A stretch of DNA of 64,000 bases from assembly GCA_002733995.1 (NCBI GenBank), contig NVXR01000001.1, forward strand, positions 124,001 to 188,000, in the 5' to 3' direction. The position numbers were made by a program, and so were the translations under genes. Shown here in pieces: positions 57,322-64,000 of this stretch. This stretch comes from Desulfotalea sp. GTDB lineage: Bacteria; Desulfobacterota; Desulfobulbia; Desulfobulbales; Desulfocapsaceae. Under the pieces are notes generated by a model that saw nothing but the letters and a program-made list of their open reading frames with translations, searched no databases and was not told where the DNA came from. The first letter of the stretch is position 1. Every line of letters starts with the position of its first letter.

Positions 57322-59208
57322 TTAATCTGCAAGTTCATTGAAACAACAGCTTAGCACCAAATCCCCGTCTTCATAGACTGTTTTTACCTTGTAGGGAAGG
57401 GTTTTAAAGAGTGCGATCATCGCCTTGTTTGAGGGAAAGGTGTAGGCCGTAAGACCTGTGATACCACTTTCCCTGGCCGCCGCCGCCAGCTTTTTGATAA
57501 AGAAAGATCCAAGCCCTTTGCCCTGGTAAGCTTCACTTACTGAGAAGGCCACCTCCGCAATACTACTGCCTTTGAGTTTCATGCTTTCGGCAATCGCTAC
57601 AACTGTACCAAATCCAAATTCACCGACGACCGCGACAAGGGTAAGGTCGTTTACATAGTCAACGTGTGATCGAGTTTCCATCTCTGTTCTGCCAAAGATT
57701 GTTTTCTGGCAGAAGAACCGTGTGAGAATATCCTCTTTTGAGAGGCTGTAGTAATGTTCTTGTATGCGTCGTTCATCAACCGGTTTTGCTGGGCGAATGA
57801 GTACTTTCTTGTCATTTATGCAGAGGATTTCTTCGAGGTTTACAGGGTACACTGCCTTTGAAGCCTCGCCGAGACTTCGTTCTGAACCGATAAAACCACG
57901 TTCTTTGGCCTCGTCGAAGAGTTGATCACGAAAGTCGGGATGGGCGATGCTGATCATGGCGATGGTTCTCTCTTGAATACTTTTGCCGAAGAGATTTACA
58001 GCACCATATTCAGAAATCACATAATGGACGTCGCCTCTTGGAACTACAATGACATCGTCGTTGAGTTGGCTGACAATGTTTGATTGTAGCCCTTTGTCTG
58101 TTTCGGTGGTTGAAAAGAGCATCAGAATAGACTTACCGCCCCGTGAGCGTTTTGCCCCTCTTACAAAATCAGGAATACCTGAGACTCCAGCAAGTCGTGT
58201 GGCAGTCGAGGCGGCTGTTGATACCTGGCCGGTTAGATCCATGGTACTGGCCACGTTCATTGAGATCATCCTATTGTGGCGAGCGATGATGAACGGGTCG
58301 TTGACGTAATCAGATGGGTGGAAGTCGATGGCGGGGTTGTCGTTGAGGAACTCGTACAAGTTATGGCTGCCTATGGCCATTGAGGCGACCATCTTCCCTT
58401 CGTTAAGACCTTTTTTCTTGTTGTTGATATTGCCGGTAGCGTAGAGATGCATGATGTCATCGGTGAGAAATTGCGAGTGCACTCCGAGGTCATTTTTGTT
58501 TGACAACGCTTGGACAGTTGCCTGGGAGGCTGCGTCGAGTCCGATTTGCAGAGTCGATCCATCCTCAATTAATTTGGCAATATGGTGGCCTATTGCCATG
58601 GCGGCAGGAGAGGATACAACTGATGGTGGAACGGAGAGGAGTTCTTCCTCCTGTTCTACTATGAGATTTACGTCGTTAACATGAATAAAACTTTGTCCCA
58701 TGACCCTTGGCATCATTGGATTGACCTGGGCAATTACGAAGTCGGCTGAGCGCGCTGCTGCCATGGTAACATCGACGGAAATCCCAAGGCTCATCCAACC
58801 AAAATCATCGGGTGGGGAAACTTGAATAAGTGCGACATTTAAGGGGAGTTTTCTGGTGGTGAAAAGCATCGGCACGTCGGACATGTTCATAGGGGTAATG
58901 AAACGTTGCTGTTTGGCGATGGATTCAGGGTGGGTTGAACCAAGATAAATAGAACGAATATTGAGGTTTGTATCTTTAGTTCTATCGGCAATAGCGGTAA
59001 GTGATGCGGTCTCTCTGCCAAGGAGACGGACAATTTCAAGTCCGCTAAAACTATTGGTTTTTTCAACAAGTGTATGGATGAGAGCTTGTGGTTCTCCACA
59101 ACCAGAACCTATAAAAACACGCTGACCCGAACGGATTTGTGAGATGGCTTTTTCGGCAGTGACTGATTTTTCTATATATGTATCTGCCCAGTACTCGCTA
59201 TTTGGCAT
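57322..59208 (-). CDS. Acetyl-CoA hydrolase/CoA-transferase fused to a GNAT acetyltransferase
   Basis: 628 residues. Residues 1 to about 450 are a 4-hydroxybutyrate/acetate CoA-transferase or acetyl-CoA hydrolase, with GSGCGEPQ, VIAQVNPMMPRVMG and the catalytic Glu in ISEYG near 397. Residues about 465-622 are a GNAT domain (VLIRPAKPVDE, then VAFSVSEAYQGKGLGSFFIKKL with the acetyl-CoA loop). The fusion links CoA-ester turnover with an acetyl transfer, perhaps to a lysine of a CoA enzyme such as Acs; this is a guess. It is the gene after satP on the same strand but 440 bases away. Confidence 0.88.
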   Translation of the reverse strand: MPNSEYWADTYIEKSVTAEKAISQIRSGQRVFIGSGCGEPQALIHTLVEKTNSFSGLEIVRLLGRETASLTAIADRTKDTNLNIRSIYLGSTHPESIAKQQRFITPMNMSDVPMLFTTRKLPLNVALIQVSPPDDFGWMSLGISVDVTMAAARSADFVIAQVNPMMPRVMGQSFIHVNDVNLIVEQEEELLSVPPSVVSSPAAMAIGHHIAKLIEDGSTLQIGLDAASQATVQALSNKNDLGVHSQFLTDDIMHLYATGNINNKKKGLNEGKMVASMAIGSHNLYEFLNDNPAIDFHPSDYVNDPFIIARHNRMISMNVASTMDLTGQVSTAASTATRLAGVSGIPDFVRGAKRSRGGKSILMLFSTTETDKGLQSNIVSQLNDDVIVVPRGDVHYVISEYGAVNLFGKSIQERTIAMISIAHPDFRDQLFDEAKERGFIGSERSLGEASKAVYPVNLEEILCINDKKVLIRPAKPVDERRIQEHYYSLSKEDILTRFFCQKTIFGRTEMETRSHVDYVNDLTLVAVVGEFGFGTVVAIAESMKLKGSSIAEVAFSVSEAYQGKGLGSFFIKKLAAAARESGITGLTAYTFPSNKAMIALFKTLPYKVKTVYEDGDLVLSCCFNELAD

Positions 59209-59365
59209 GTTCTGCTCCTTGTCGTGGGGGTAATGTGCTGCAGAATAATAATTAAAGATTCAGTTATGTCTCTATCTTATAATAGGAGGTGAGCAATCAC
59301 AACTTCTTTTGGAAATGGGGGTAGGAGTTGGTGGGCGTTGACTGGTCTGTGGCCAAGAAGAAAGG

Positions 59366-59400
59366 ATTCAGTGATGAAATGGAGAATTTCATCACTGAAT
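59366..59400 (-). terminator. Hairpin downstream of satP (possible terminator)
   Basis: A perfect 14-bp stem, 59366-59379 with 59387-59400, and a seven-base loop. On the minus strand it is followed by CCTTTCTTCTT. It would separate satP from the acetyl-CoA hydrolase-GNAT gene. Confidence 0.5.
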
Positions 59401-59426
59401 ATGTGATTGGAAGGCGTAACTCTTAT

Positions 59427-59517
59427 GATAGCGACCCACACACAAAGGCCGGTTGGATGGGCCTCAGTAATATATGTATTTGGAGTCTGGGCTCCGTCCT
59501 TTGTGTGAGGTCCTATC
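59427..59517. repeat. Long inverted repeat between satP and the hydrolase-GNAT gene
   Basis: The arm GATAG-C-GACC-CA-CACACAAAGG (59427-59448) mirrors 59498-59517, whose complement is GATAGGACCTCACACAAAGG, with 19 of 20 positions matching apart from two small insertions. A 49-base centre contains GGAG/CTCC. It could be a small mobile relic or a folded RNA element. Confidence 0.6.
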
Positions 59518-59648
59518 GCTCGGTAAAGGTTGTCTGCCTCCTTCGTTCCCCTGCAATATTATGCGCTAATCCAGCTCCCTGTCTAAGGGATGATCACTTG
59601 GGTGAAAATTCTGTTCTTAGGTCGTTTTCTTGCTGGATTAATTCTGTA

Positions 59649-60263
59649 TTATGCCTGTTGTGCTTGGGTTTGCTCGGCTTGCGGGGCTGGATTTGGCTCA
59701 ATCCAAGGTTTACCGACCGGCAGAACATCGCGACCAAAAACCTGCATGAAAATCACGTGGGCCATCATGTACCATGCGTTCAGGGCACAGAGGATAAGAA
59801 CATAGGCGGCAACCTTGTTCATTGCTGGGTATCCAAAATGAGCGAGGTCAAGGAGGATAAAGCCGGCAAGGAGCAAGGTAAAGGTGGAGGCCATTGCGCC
59901 ATGAACACGCATTGCACTAACCCACATGATTGAGGTGTAAAGTGTCCAGACGACGAGGAAGTAGCCGATATCGGTAACACTGGACTTGTAAATGTCATAC
60001 TTGTTGAACAGAAAAATTATAGAGAGTGAGATCCAGAAAGCGCCATAGGATACAAAGGCGCTGTAACCAAAATTGTTACCCGCTTTGAATTCCTGAAATC
60101 CAGCTATGAATTGAGCCAGGCCACCAAAAATAAGACCGCAGGCGATGACAGGACCAAGCCCACAAAGGCCTAGGTTGTGAATCTGAAGAATTAAAGTGGT
60201 AAGGCCAAAACCTGCGAGACCAACTACTGCAGGATTTGCCACTGGAGGTTGTGCGTTTGCCAT
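59649..60263 (-). CDS. satP: SatP/YaaH (GPR1/FUN34)-family acetate permease
   Basis: 204 residues from ATG 60263, preceded by AAGGAGAAAAAC. Six transmembrane segments. The family motif NPAVVGLAGFGLTT (NPAPLGL type) is at residues 10-23, then FGGLAQFIAGFQEFKAGN and the Phe/Tyr-rich core (YSAFVSYGAFWISLS). Members carry acetate or succinate with protons. The short hydrophilic tail is rich in Gln and Ala. Controlled by the sigma-54 promoter and enhancers just upstream (60330-60345 and 60415-60515). Confidence 0.93.
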   Translation of the reverse strand: MANAQPPVANPAVVGLAGFGLTTLILQIHNLGLCGLGPVIACGLIFGGLAQFIAGFQEFKAGNNFGYSAFVSYGAFWISLSIIFLFNKYDIYKSSVTDIGYFLVVWTLYTSIMWVSAMRVHGAMASTFTLLLAGFILLDLAHFGYPAMNKVAAYVLILCALNAWYMMAHVIFMQVFGRDVLPVGKPWIEPNPAPQAEQTQAQQA

Positions 60264-60329
60264 GTTTTTCTCCTTCATGCAAGATATGAATATGAGTAAG
60301 AAACAACTGAAAATCTATACTTGGGACGT

Positions 60330-60345
60330 TGCAATGGGTGTGCCA
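60330..60345 (-). promoter_or_regulatory. Sigma-54 promoter of satP
   Basis: On the minus strand the sequence is TGGCAC-ACCCA-TTGCA, an exact fit to the -24/-12 consensus TGGCAC-N5-TTGC(A/T). Transcription should start near 60319, leaving a leader of about 55 bases to the satP ATG. Confidence 0.85.
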
Positions 60346-60414
60346 CAAGGTGATTGTTGACATAATGTTATACATATCAGGGAATAAGAGGGTTCTTTTG
60401 GCGGGCAGGCGAGC

Positions 60415-60430
60415 TACAACATATGTTGTA
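60415..60430 (-). promoter_or_regulatory. Enhancer site 1 (TACAA-N6-TTGTA)
   Basis: A perfect 16-bp palindrome, TACAACAT/ATGTTGTA. Centred about 85 bases upstream of the -24/-12 promoter, within the normal range for an NtrC-type activator. Confidence 0.7.
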
Positions 60431-60481
60431 TGCGTTTGAGCAAATGAGTGGGAGCTGGTGCAGGCAGGGGGCGGCGGCTCC

Positions 60482-60497
60482 TACAATATTAGTTGTA
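60482..60497 (-). promoter_or_regulatory. Enhancer site 2 (TACAA-N6-TTGTA)
   Basis: TACAA-TATTAG-TTGTA, the second copy, about 67 bases from site 1. Confidence 0.7.
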
Positions 60498-60499
60498 GT

Positions 60500-60515
60500 T
60501 ACAAGAAATATTGTA
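60500..60515 (-). promoter_or_regulatory. Enhancer site 3 (TACAA-N6-TTGTA)
   Basis: TACAA-GAAATA-TTGTA, offset by 18 bases from site 2, so the two lie about on neighbouring helical turns. It ends 3 bases before the stop codon of the response regulator gene. Confidence 0.65.
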
Positions 60516-60518
60516 GGT

Positions 60519-61919
60519 CTATTCTTTGTCCATGTTTTGTAGTCTTTTGGAGAGTGCTTGTTGGGATATGCCAAGCATTATGGCTGCGGTTGACTGATTG
60601 TTGCCTGATCTTTCCATGGCCTCATGTATGAGCAAGTGGGAGGCTTTTTTTAAGGTTGGCAGAGGGTCTGCAAAGGTGATAGGGACGCTGGATGCTATGC
60701 TGTCTTTATTTCTAATTTTATTAATATGGTTTTTAAGTGAAGTTAAGGGCAGGATGCCGTTGCTGTTTTGCGCTATAGCATCAAATATCATGGCTTGTAG
60801 CTCCCTGATGTTGCCTGGGAAATTGTAGGTTGATAGCAGTGGAATCATTTCTGGTGGAAATGTGGGACATTTTTTATCAAGGGAAGCGGCACTACTTTTT
60901 GCAAAAAAGGTGCAGAGAAGAAGAAGATCTTCTTTTCTGTCGCGTAGCGGTGGCAAGGTAAACCTGTGGGTTCGCAGCCGGTAGTGAAGATCTTCACGAA
61001 AGCGTCCCTCTCCCTGAAGTTGCCAGAGATCTACGTGGGTGGAGGTAAGTATTCTGGCGCTGCTGGTGCGGTACTGGTCCTGGCCGATGGGCAGGTACTC
61101 TTTCTCCTGGAGCAGGCGTAGAAGTTTGATTTGAGAACTACTGTTAAGATCTCCAATTTCATCTAAAAAGAGAGTACCATCTGCGGCCTGTTCGATGAGC
61201 CCTGCACGGCTTGTGGCTGCCCCGGTAAAAGCACCTTTTATATGGCCAAACAAGGTGTCGGAAAACATGCTGTCGTCGAGCCCTGCCACGTTGACTGCTA
61301 CGAACTTTCCTTTGGCTTTGCTGAGGATATGGATAGCCCTTGCCATGAGTTCTTTGCCGGTGCCGGTTTCACCTCGGATTAATATGGGCTGTGAGGTTGG
61401 AGCCACGGATACCGCATAATTGAAGATGGTTTCCATTTTAGGGGATAGGCTTAGAATATCCTTAAATGCCTCTGGTGTCCGGTTATGTTGGTCTTGTAGT
61501 TTTGCCTTGAGTTCGAGGTTTTCTCTATGCAATTCGCTGTACAAGAGACTTTTCTTTACAGATGCAACGAGGCGATTTTCATCCACTGGTTTTACAATAT
61601 AGTCAAAGGCTCCAGACTTCATACAGTTGACCGCTGTTTCTGCGTCTATTCGTCCGGTGATAATGATGATCGGAGTGTTGGGGAAGCGGCTGCGGATTTG
61701 GTCTAAAAGAGCCTCCCCATCCACGTGGGGCATGTTTAGATCAAGAAGGATGATGCATGGCATCCTATTTTCCATAATACCGATTACATGGCGACTGTCG
61801 CAGCAGGTTATGATATTAGTTATCCCGGCAAGTTGTAGGGTTGTGTCTATGGAGAGCAGTATGGATTCCTCATCATCTATCACGAGAATTGGGTGTTCGG
61901 GATTTTTATTGATAATCAT
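60519..61919 (-). CDS. Sigma-54-dependent response regulator (NtrC family)
   Basis: 466 residues. Receiver with phosphoacceptor Asp60 and the acidic pair at 15-16; AAA+ domain with Walker A GETGTGKE at 183-190 and GAFTGA at 229-234; FLDEIG Walker B; and a Fis-type helix-turn-helix at the end (STAAIMLGISQQALSKRL). Its ATG overlaps the kinase stop by 4 bases. It lies right upstream of satP and its sigma-54 promoter, so it very probably activates satP through the TACAA-N6-TTGTA sites. Confidence 0.95.
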   Translation of the reverse strand: MIINKNPEHPILVIDDEESILLSIDTTLQLAGITNIITCCDSRHVIGIMENRMPCIILLDLNMPHVDGEALLDQIRSRFPNTPIIIITGRIDAETAVNCMKSGAFDYIVKPVDENRLVASVKKSLLYSELHRENLELKAKLQDQHNRTPEAFKDILSLSPKMETIFNYAVSVAPTSQPILIRGETGTGKELMARAIHILSKAKGKFVAVNVAGLDDSMFSDTLFGHIKGAFTGAATSRAGLIEQAADGTLFLDEIGDLNSSSQIKLLRLLQEKEYLPIGQDQYRTSSARILTSTHVDLWQLQGEGRFREDLHYRLRTHRFTLPPLRDRKEDLLLLCTFFAKSSAASLDKKCPTFPPEMIPLLSTYNFPGNIRELQAMIFDAIAQNSNGILPLTSLKNHINKIRNKDSIASSVPITFADPLPTLKKASHLLIHEAMERSGNNQSTAAIMLGISQQALSKRLQNMDKE

Positions 61920-63814
61920 ATCATCCTTCCTTGGATTTCGTCGTTACTGTATCGTGGCAGTAGAATGGTTGCGGTGGTTCCCAAGCCCGGTTGAGACTTA
62001 AAGTCGAGCCAGCCGCCATGATTTCTTATTATGGTATCAGAAATGGAAAGACCAAGTCCCGTACCGTTACTGTCTCTTTTTGTTGTATAAAAAGGATCCT
62101 TGATACGACTGAGTTCTTCCGGTGGCATACCGTTACCAAAATCACGTACCTCAAGGAAAACCTCTTCAGATTCCTCAAGGTATCCTGTTGTTAAATATAG
62201 TCCGGCTTTGCTGTCTCCGAGAGCCTGGCAGCCATTGACAACAAGGTTGATAACAACCTGACCTAGTCTTTGGCTGTTCCCCTGTAAGGTGGGAAGGTTT
62301 TCCGAGTAGACAATCTGCAGGTCATTGGTGGCTTTTTTGGTAAGGCTTGAGAGTAAACCCATTGCTTTTTCGACCACGTCATTGAGGTTGACCGTTTCTC
62401 GTGAATCAGAAGGTTGGTGCCCAGAAAAATCTTTGAGGTCGCCTACAATTCTTTTAATACGCTCGGCTCCTTCTTCAGAAAATCGCAGTAGTTTGGGCAT
62501 GCGCTCTCGCATCTGTGGGTAGCTCATGGTTCCGATTTCAAAATCCTCATTATGTTTGTAGTGGTTATCGAGGATCGGGCGTACAGCTCTCCAAAATTTT
62601 TCAAAGACCTGGATGTTTAGCATAACCGAAGAGATCGGGTTATTAATTTCGTGGGCCACACCAGAAACTAAGGTTCCGAGAGATACCATCTTATCGGTTT
62701 GCATGAGTTGTTCCTGATGCATTTTGGCCTGGGCTTCAATCTTCTTCTTTTCTGTGATATCGCGAGCCGTCATAAGGAAGGTTGTGTCATTTGTACTGGA
62801 TTCCATTTTTGCAAAAGACACTTCGACGGTGATGGTTGTATGGTTTTTTAATACGAGTTCCGTCTCGAAAAAATGATCATAGGATTGCTTGTCGGTTGTT
62901 TGGCGAATTTTGTTCTTAAAAAGATTTCTGTGTTTTTGGGTAATGAAATCATAGACGGAACGTTTGACCATTTCTTGCTGCCTGTAGCTACTGATCCTTG
63001 TCCAGGCGGTGTTAGCGTATGTTACGGTGAAGTCGGAATCGAAGAGAAATATTATTTCCCGTGCGGTTTCAGCAAGTAACCTGTATTTGTGCTCGCTTTT
63101 TTGCAGGGAGTCTTCAATTTCTCTACGATGTGTTTCGCCGGTGGCCCCCTGCCAGACGATGTAGACCGAAAGGCTGGCGATGATCGCTAAAATTCCTAGG
63201 AAAATGAAGGTCATCTTCTCTGTAATTGTAGCAATTTGCCTCTTTACGTCTTCTACGTATACCCCTGTTCCAACAATCCAGTGCCAGGGACGAAATTCTT
63301 GTACGTAGGAAATTTTTGAAAAAATTCTGGTAGGGTCATCCTGCCATTGCCAGTGGTAAGTAACGTATCCTCCGCCTGAGTCCTTCACCGTTTCAAGGAA
63401 TGCCAAGAAGAGTTTCTTGCCAGCGGGGTCTTTGGTGTTTGTTACATCTTTTCCTACGAGGTCAGGACGATAAGGGTGCATGATCATCCGTGGAAGGGTA
63501 TCATTTATCCAAAAGTAGTCCTTGTTGTCTGGTCCATAACGGAGGCTTTGCAGGTGTGAAGCTGCTTGTTGTTGAGCCTCTTTTTTGCTCATTGAATGAG
63601 TTTCTACACGTTGTGCGTAGTAGCGAATTGATCCCATTGCGCTCTCGCTGAGTGCATGGATCATTTCCCGTTTTCGATCCATGAGATGGGTTTCAACCTT
63701 TGGTAGAATGTACCCAAAAAAAGTGCCAATAAATAAAAACATAGAGAGGAGGACCGGCATGAATATCTTTGCCGGGACGGTATTGGGCAGGGACGTTCTG
63801 TTGGAGGTTGTCAT
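61916..63814 (-). CDS. Cache-PAS membrane sensor histidine kinase
   Basis: 632 residues from ATG 63814; the longer GTG frame lacks a ribosome binding site. A first transmembrane helix (about residues 15-37) and a second (about 200-220) enclose a periplasmic sCache_2 domain with DNKDYFWINDTLPRMIMHPY, GKDVTN, and SYVQEFRPWHWIVGTGVYVEDV. A PAS domain (about 240-350) precedes the HisKA box VAHEINNPISS (His388) and an HATPase with GNGMP and GTGLGLSIS. sCache_2 domains commonly bind small organic acids. The gene overlaps the response regulator by 4 bases. Confidence 0.95.
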   Translation of the reverse strand: MTTSNRTSLPNTVPAKIFMPVLLSMFLFIGTFFGYILPKVETHLMDRKREMIHALSESAMGSIRYYAQRVETHSMSKKEAQQQAASHLQSLRYGPDNKDYFWINDTLPRMIMHPYRPDLVGKDVTNTKDPAGKKLFLAFLETVKDSGGGYVTYHWQWQDDPTRIFSKISYVQEFRPWHWIVGTGVYVEDVKRQIATITEKMTFIFLGILAIIASLSVYIVWQGATGETHRREIEDSLQKSEHKYRLLAETAREIIFLFDSDFTVTYANTAWTRISSYRQQEMVKRSVYDFITQKHRNLFKNKIRQTTDKQSYDHFFETELVLKNHTTITVEVSFAKMESSTNDTTFLMTARDITEKKKIEAQAKMHQEQLMQTDKMVSLGTLVSGVAHEINNPISSVMLNIQVFEKFWRAVRPILDNHYKHNEDFEIGTMSYPQMRERMPKLLRFSEEGAERIKRIVGDLKDFSGHQPSDSRETVNLNDVVEKAMGLLSSLTKKATNDLQIVYSENLPTLQGNSQRLGQVVINLVVNGCQALGDSKAGLYLTTGYLEESEEVFLEVRDFGNGMPPEELSRIKDPFYTTKRDSNGTGLGLSISDTIIRNHGGWLDFKSQPGLGTTATILLPRYSNDEIQGRMI

Positions 63815-64000
63815 GGTTTGCTGTCGGCGGAGAGGGTGAAAATGTTTGTTGGGCATACAGGTGTGCGTAGTGGGCGACAAAGACACCTATGGGGTCCGGA
63901 ACAAAATTATCAATATCCATAAAGTACAAATGACCTCTGCTAGTTTCTGTAGAGAGATGTTCAATCTACCAGATTAAATAACGTTGGCTATATGAATTCA
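63815..64000. other. Region upstream of the Cache histidine kinase
   Basis: The frame is open upstream to a GTG at 63884-63886. No other gene is visible before the window edge. Confidence 0.3.

Noticed and set aside
59328..59933. 201-codon plus-strand frame near satP
   Set aside because: Its second half is antisense to the conserved satP gene, it has no domain, and the first half covers the inverted repeats; it is chance.

Overview
The window looks like chromosomal DNA of a low-to-mid GC, Gram-negative, anaerobic Desulfobacterota bacterium, most likely a Desulfobulbales-type sulfate reducer of the Desulfotalea/Desulfocapsa kind. This is an inference from gene content: an adenosylcobalamin-dependent ribonucleotide reductase, an NtrYX pair preceded by a DUF4390 gene, a NifX-like gene beside a DUF134 gene, a TIGR03960/TIGR03936-type radical SAM protein, an ffh-rpsP-khpA-rimM-trmD-methyltransferase-rplS-rnhB-yraN run, and many two-component and outer-membrane proteins. 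No taxonomic marker such as rRNA is present.

Layout. 1-2830: folC, an overlapping HNH gene, tRNA-Arg(CCG), and a decayed stretch that holds a HigA-type antitoxin pseudogene. 2831-8514: a GAF/HD-GYP/hemerythrin protein, a family 3 solute-binding protein, a gammaproteobacterial-type thyA followed by a 17-bp tandem repeat, and an outer-membrane barrel protein. 9049-12922: nrdJ with a palindrome-loaded promoter, a SEC-C protein, a VanZ-like protein and a small acidic protein. 12939-18546 (minus): hemB, then the ntrX/ntrY/DUF4390 set. 18782-23584: NifX-like and DUF134 genes, prfC (minus), rfbB-rfbC and a small lipoprotein. 23627-31067 (minus): an HDOD-GAF-kinase with no phosphoacceptor histidine, sbcC and sbcD. 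31474-37112 (minus): an outer-membrane protein with an internal repeat, a monohaem cytochrome lipoprotein, dacB and the radical SAM protein. 37302-38264: an AMIN-domain protein. 38316-47877 (minus): an envelope/nucleotide/ribosome series running from a LolB-like lipoprotein back to ffh.

48570-63814 is the accessory-looking part. It holds a CbbQ/CbbO (MoxR AAA plus von Willebrand) pair without Rubisco, an OFA-family transporter with acetyl-CoA synthetase, an inactive-looking site-2-protease homologue with a C_GCAxxG_C_C protein, an acetyl-CoA hydrolase/transferase-GNAT fusion, a SatP/YaaH-type acetate permease, and a Cache-PAS histidine kinase with a sigma-54 response regulator. Directly in front of the permease gene is a textbook sigma-54 promoter (TGGCAC-N5-TTGCA). 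Upstream of it are three copies of TACAA-N6-TTGTA, which I read as the enhancer sites of the adjacent response regulator. Together these look like a complete small-carboxylate (probably acetate) sensing, uptake and activation system, and it is the best candidate for a new regulatory circuit here.

No CRISPR array, intact insertion sequence, rRNA or replication origin was seen. Start codons were moved inward from the longest reading frame where a ribosome binding site, a signal peptide or family length argued for it.
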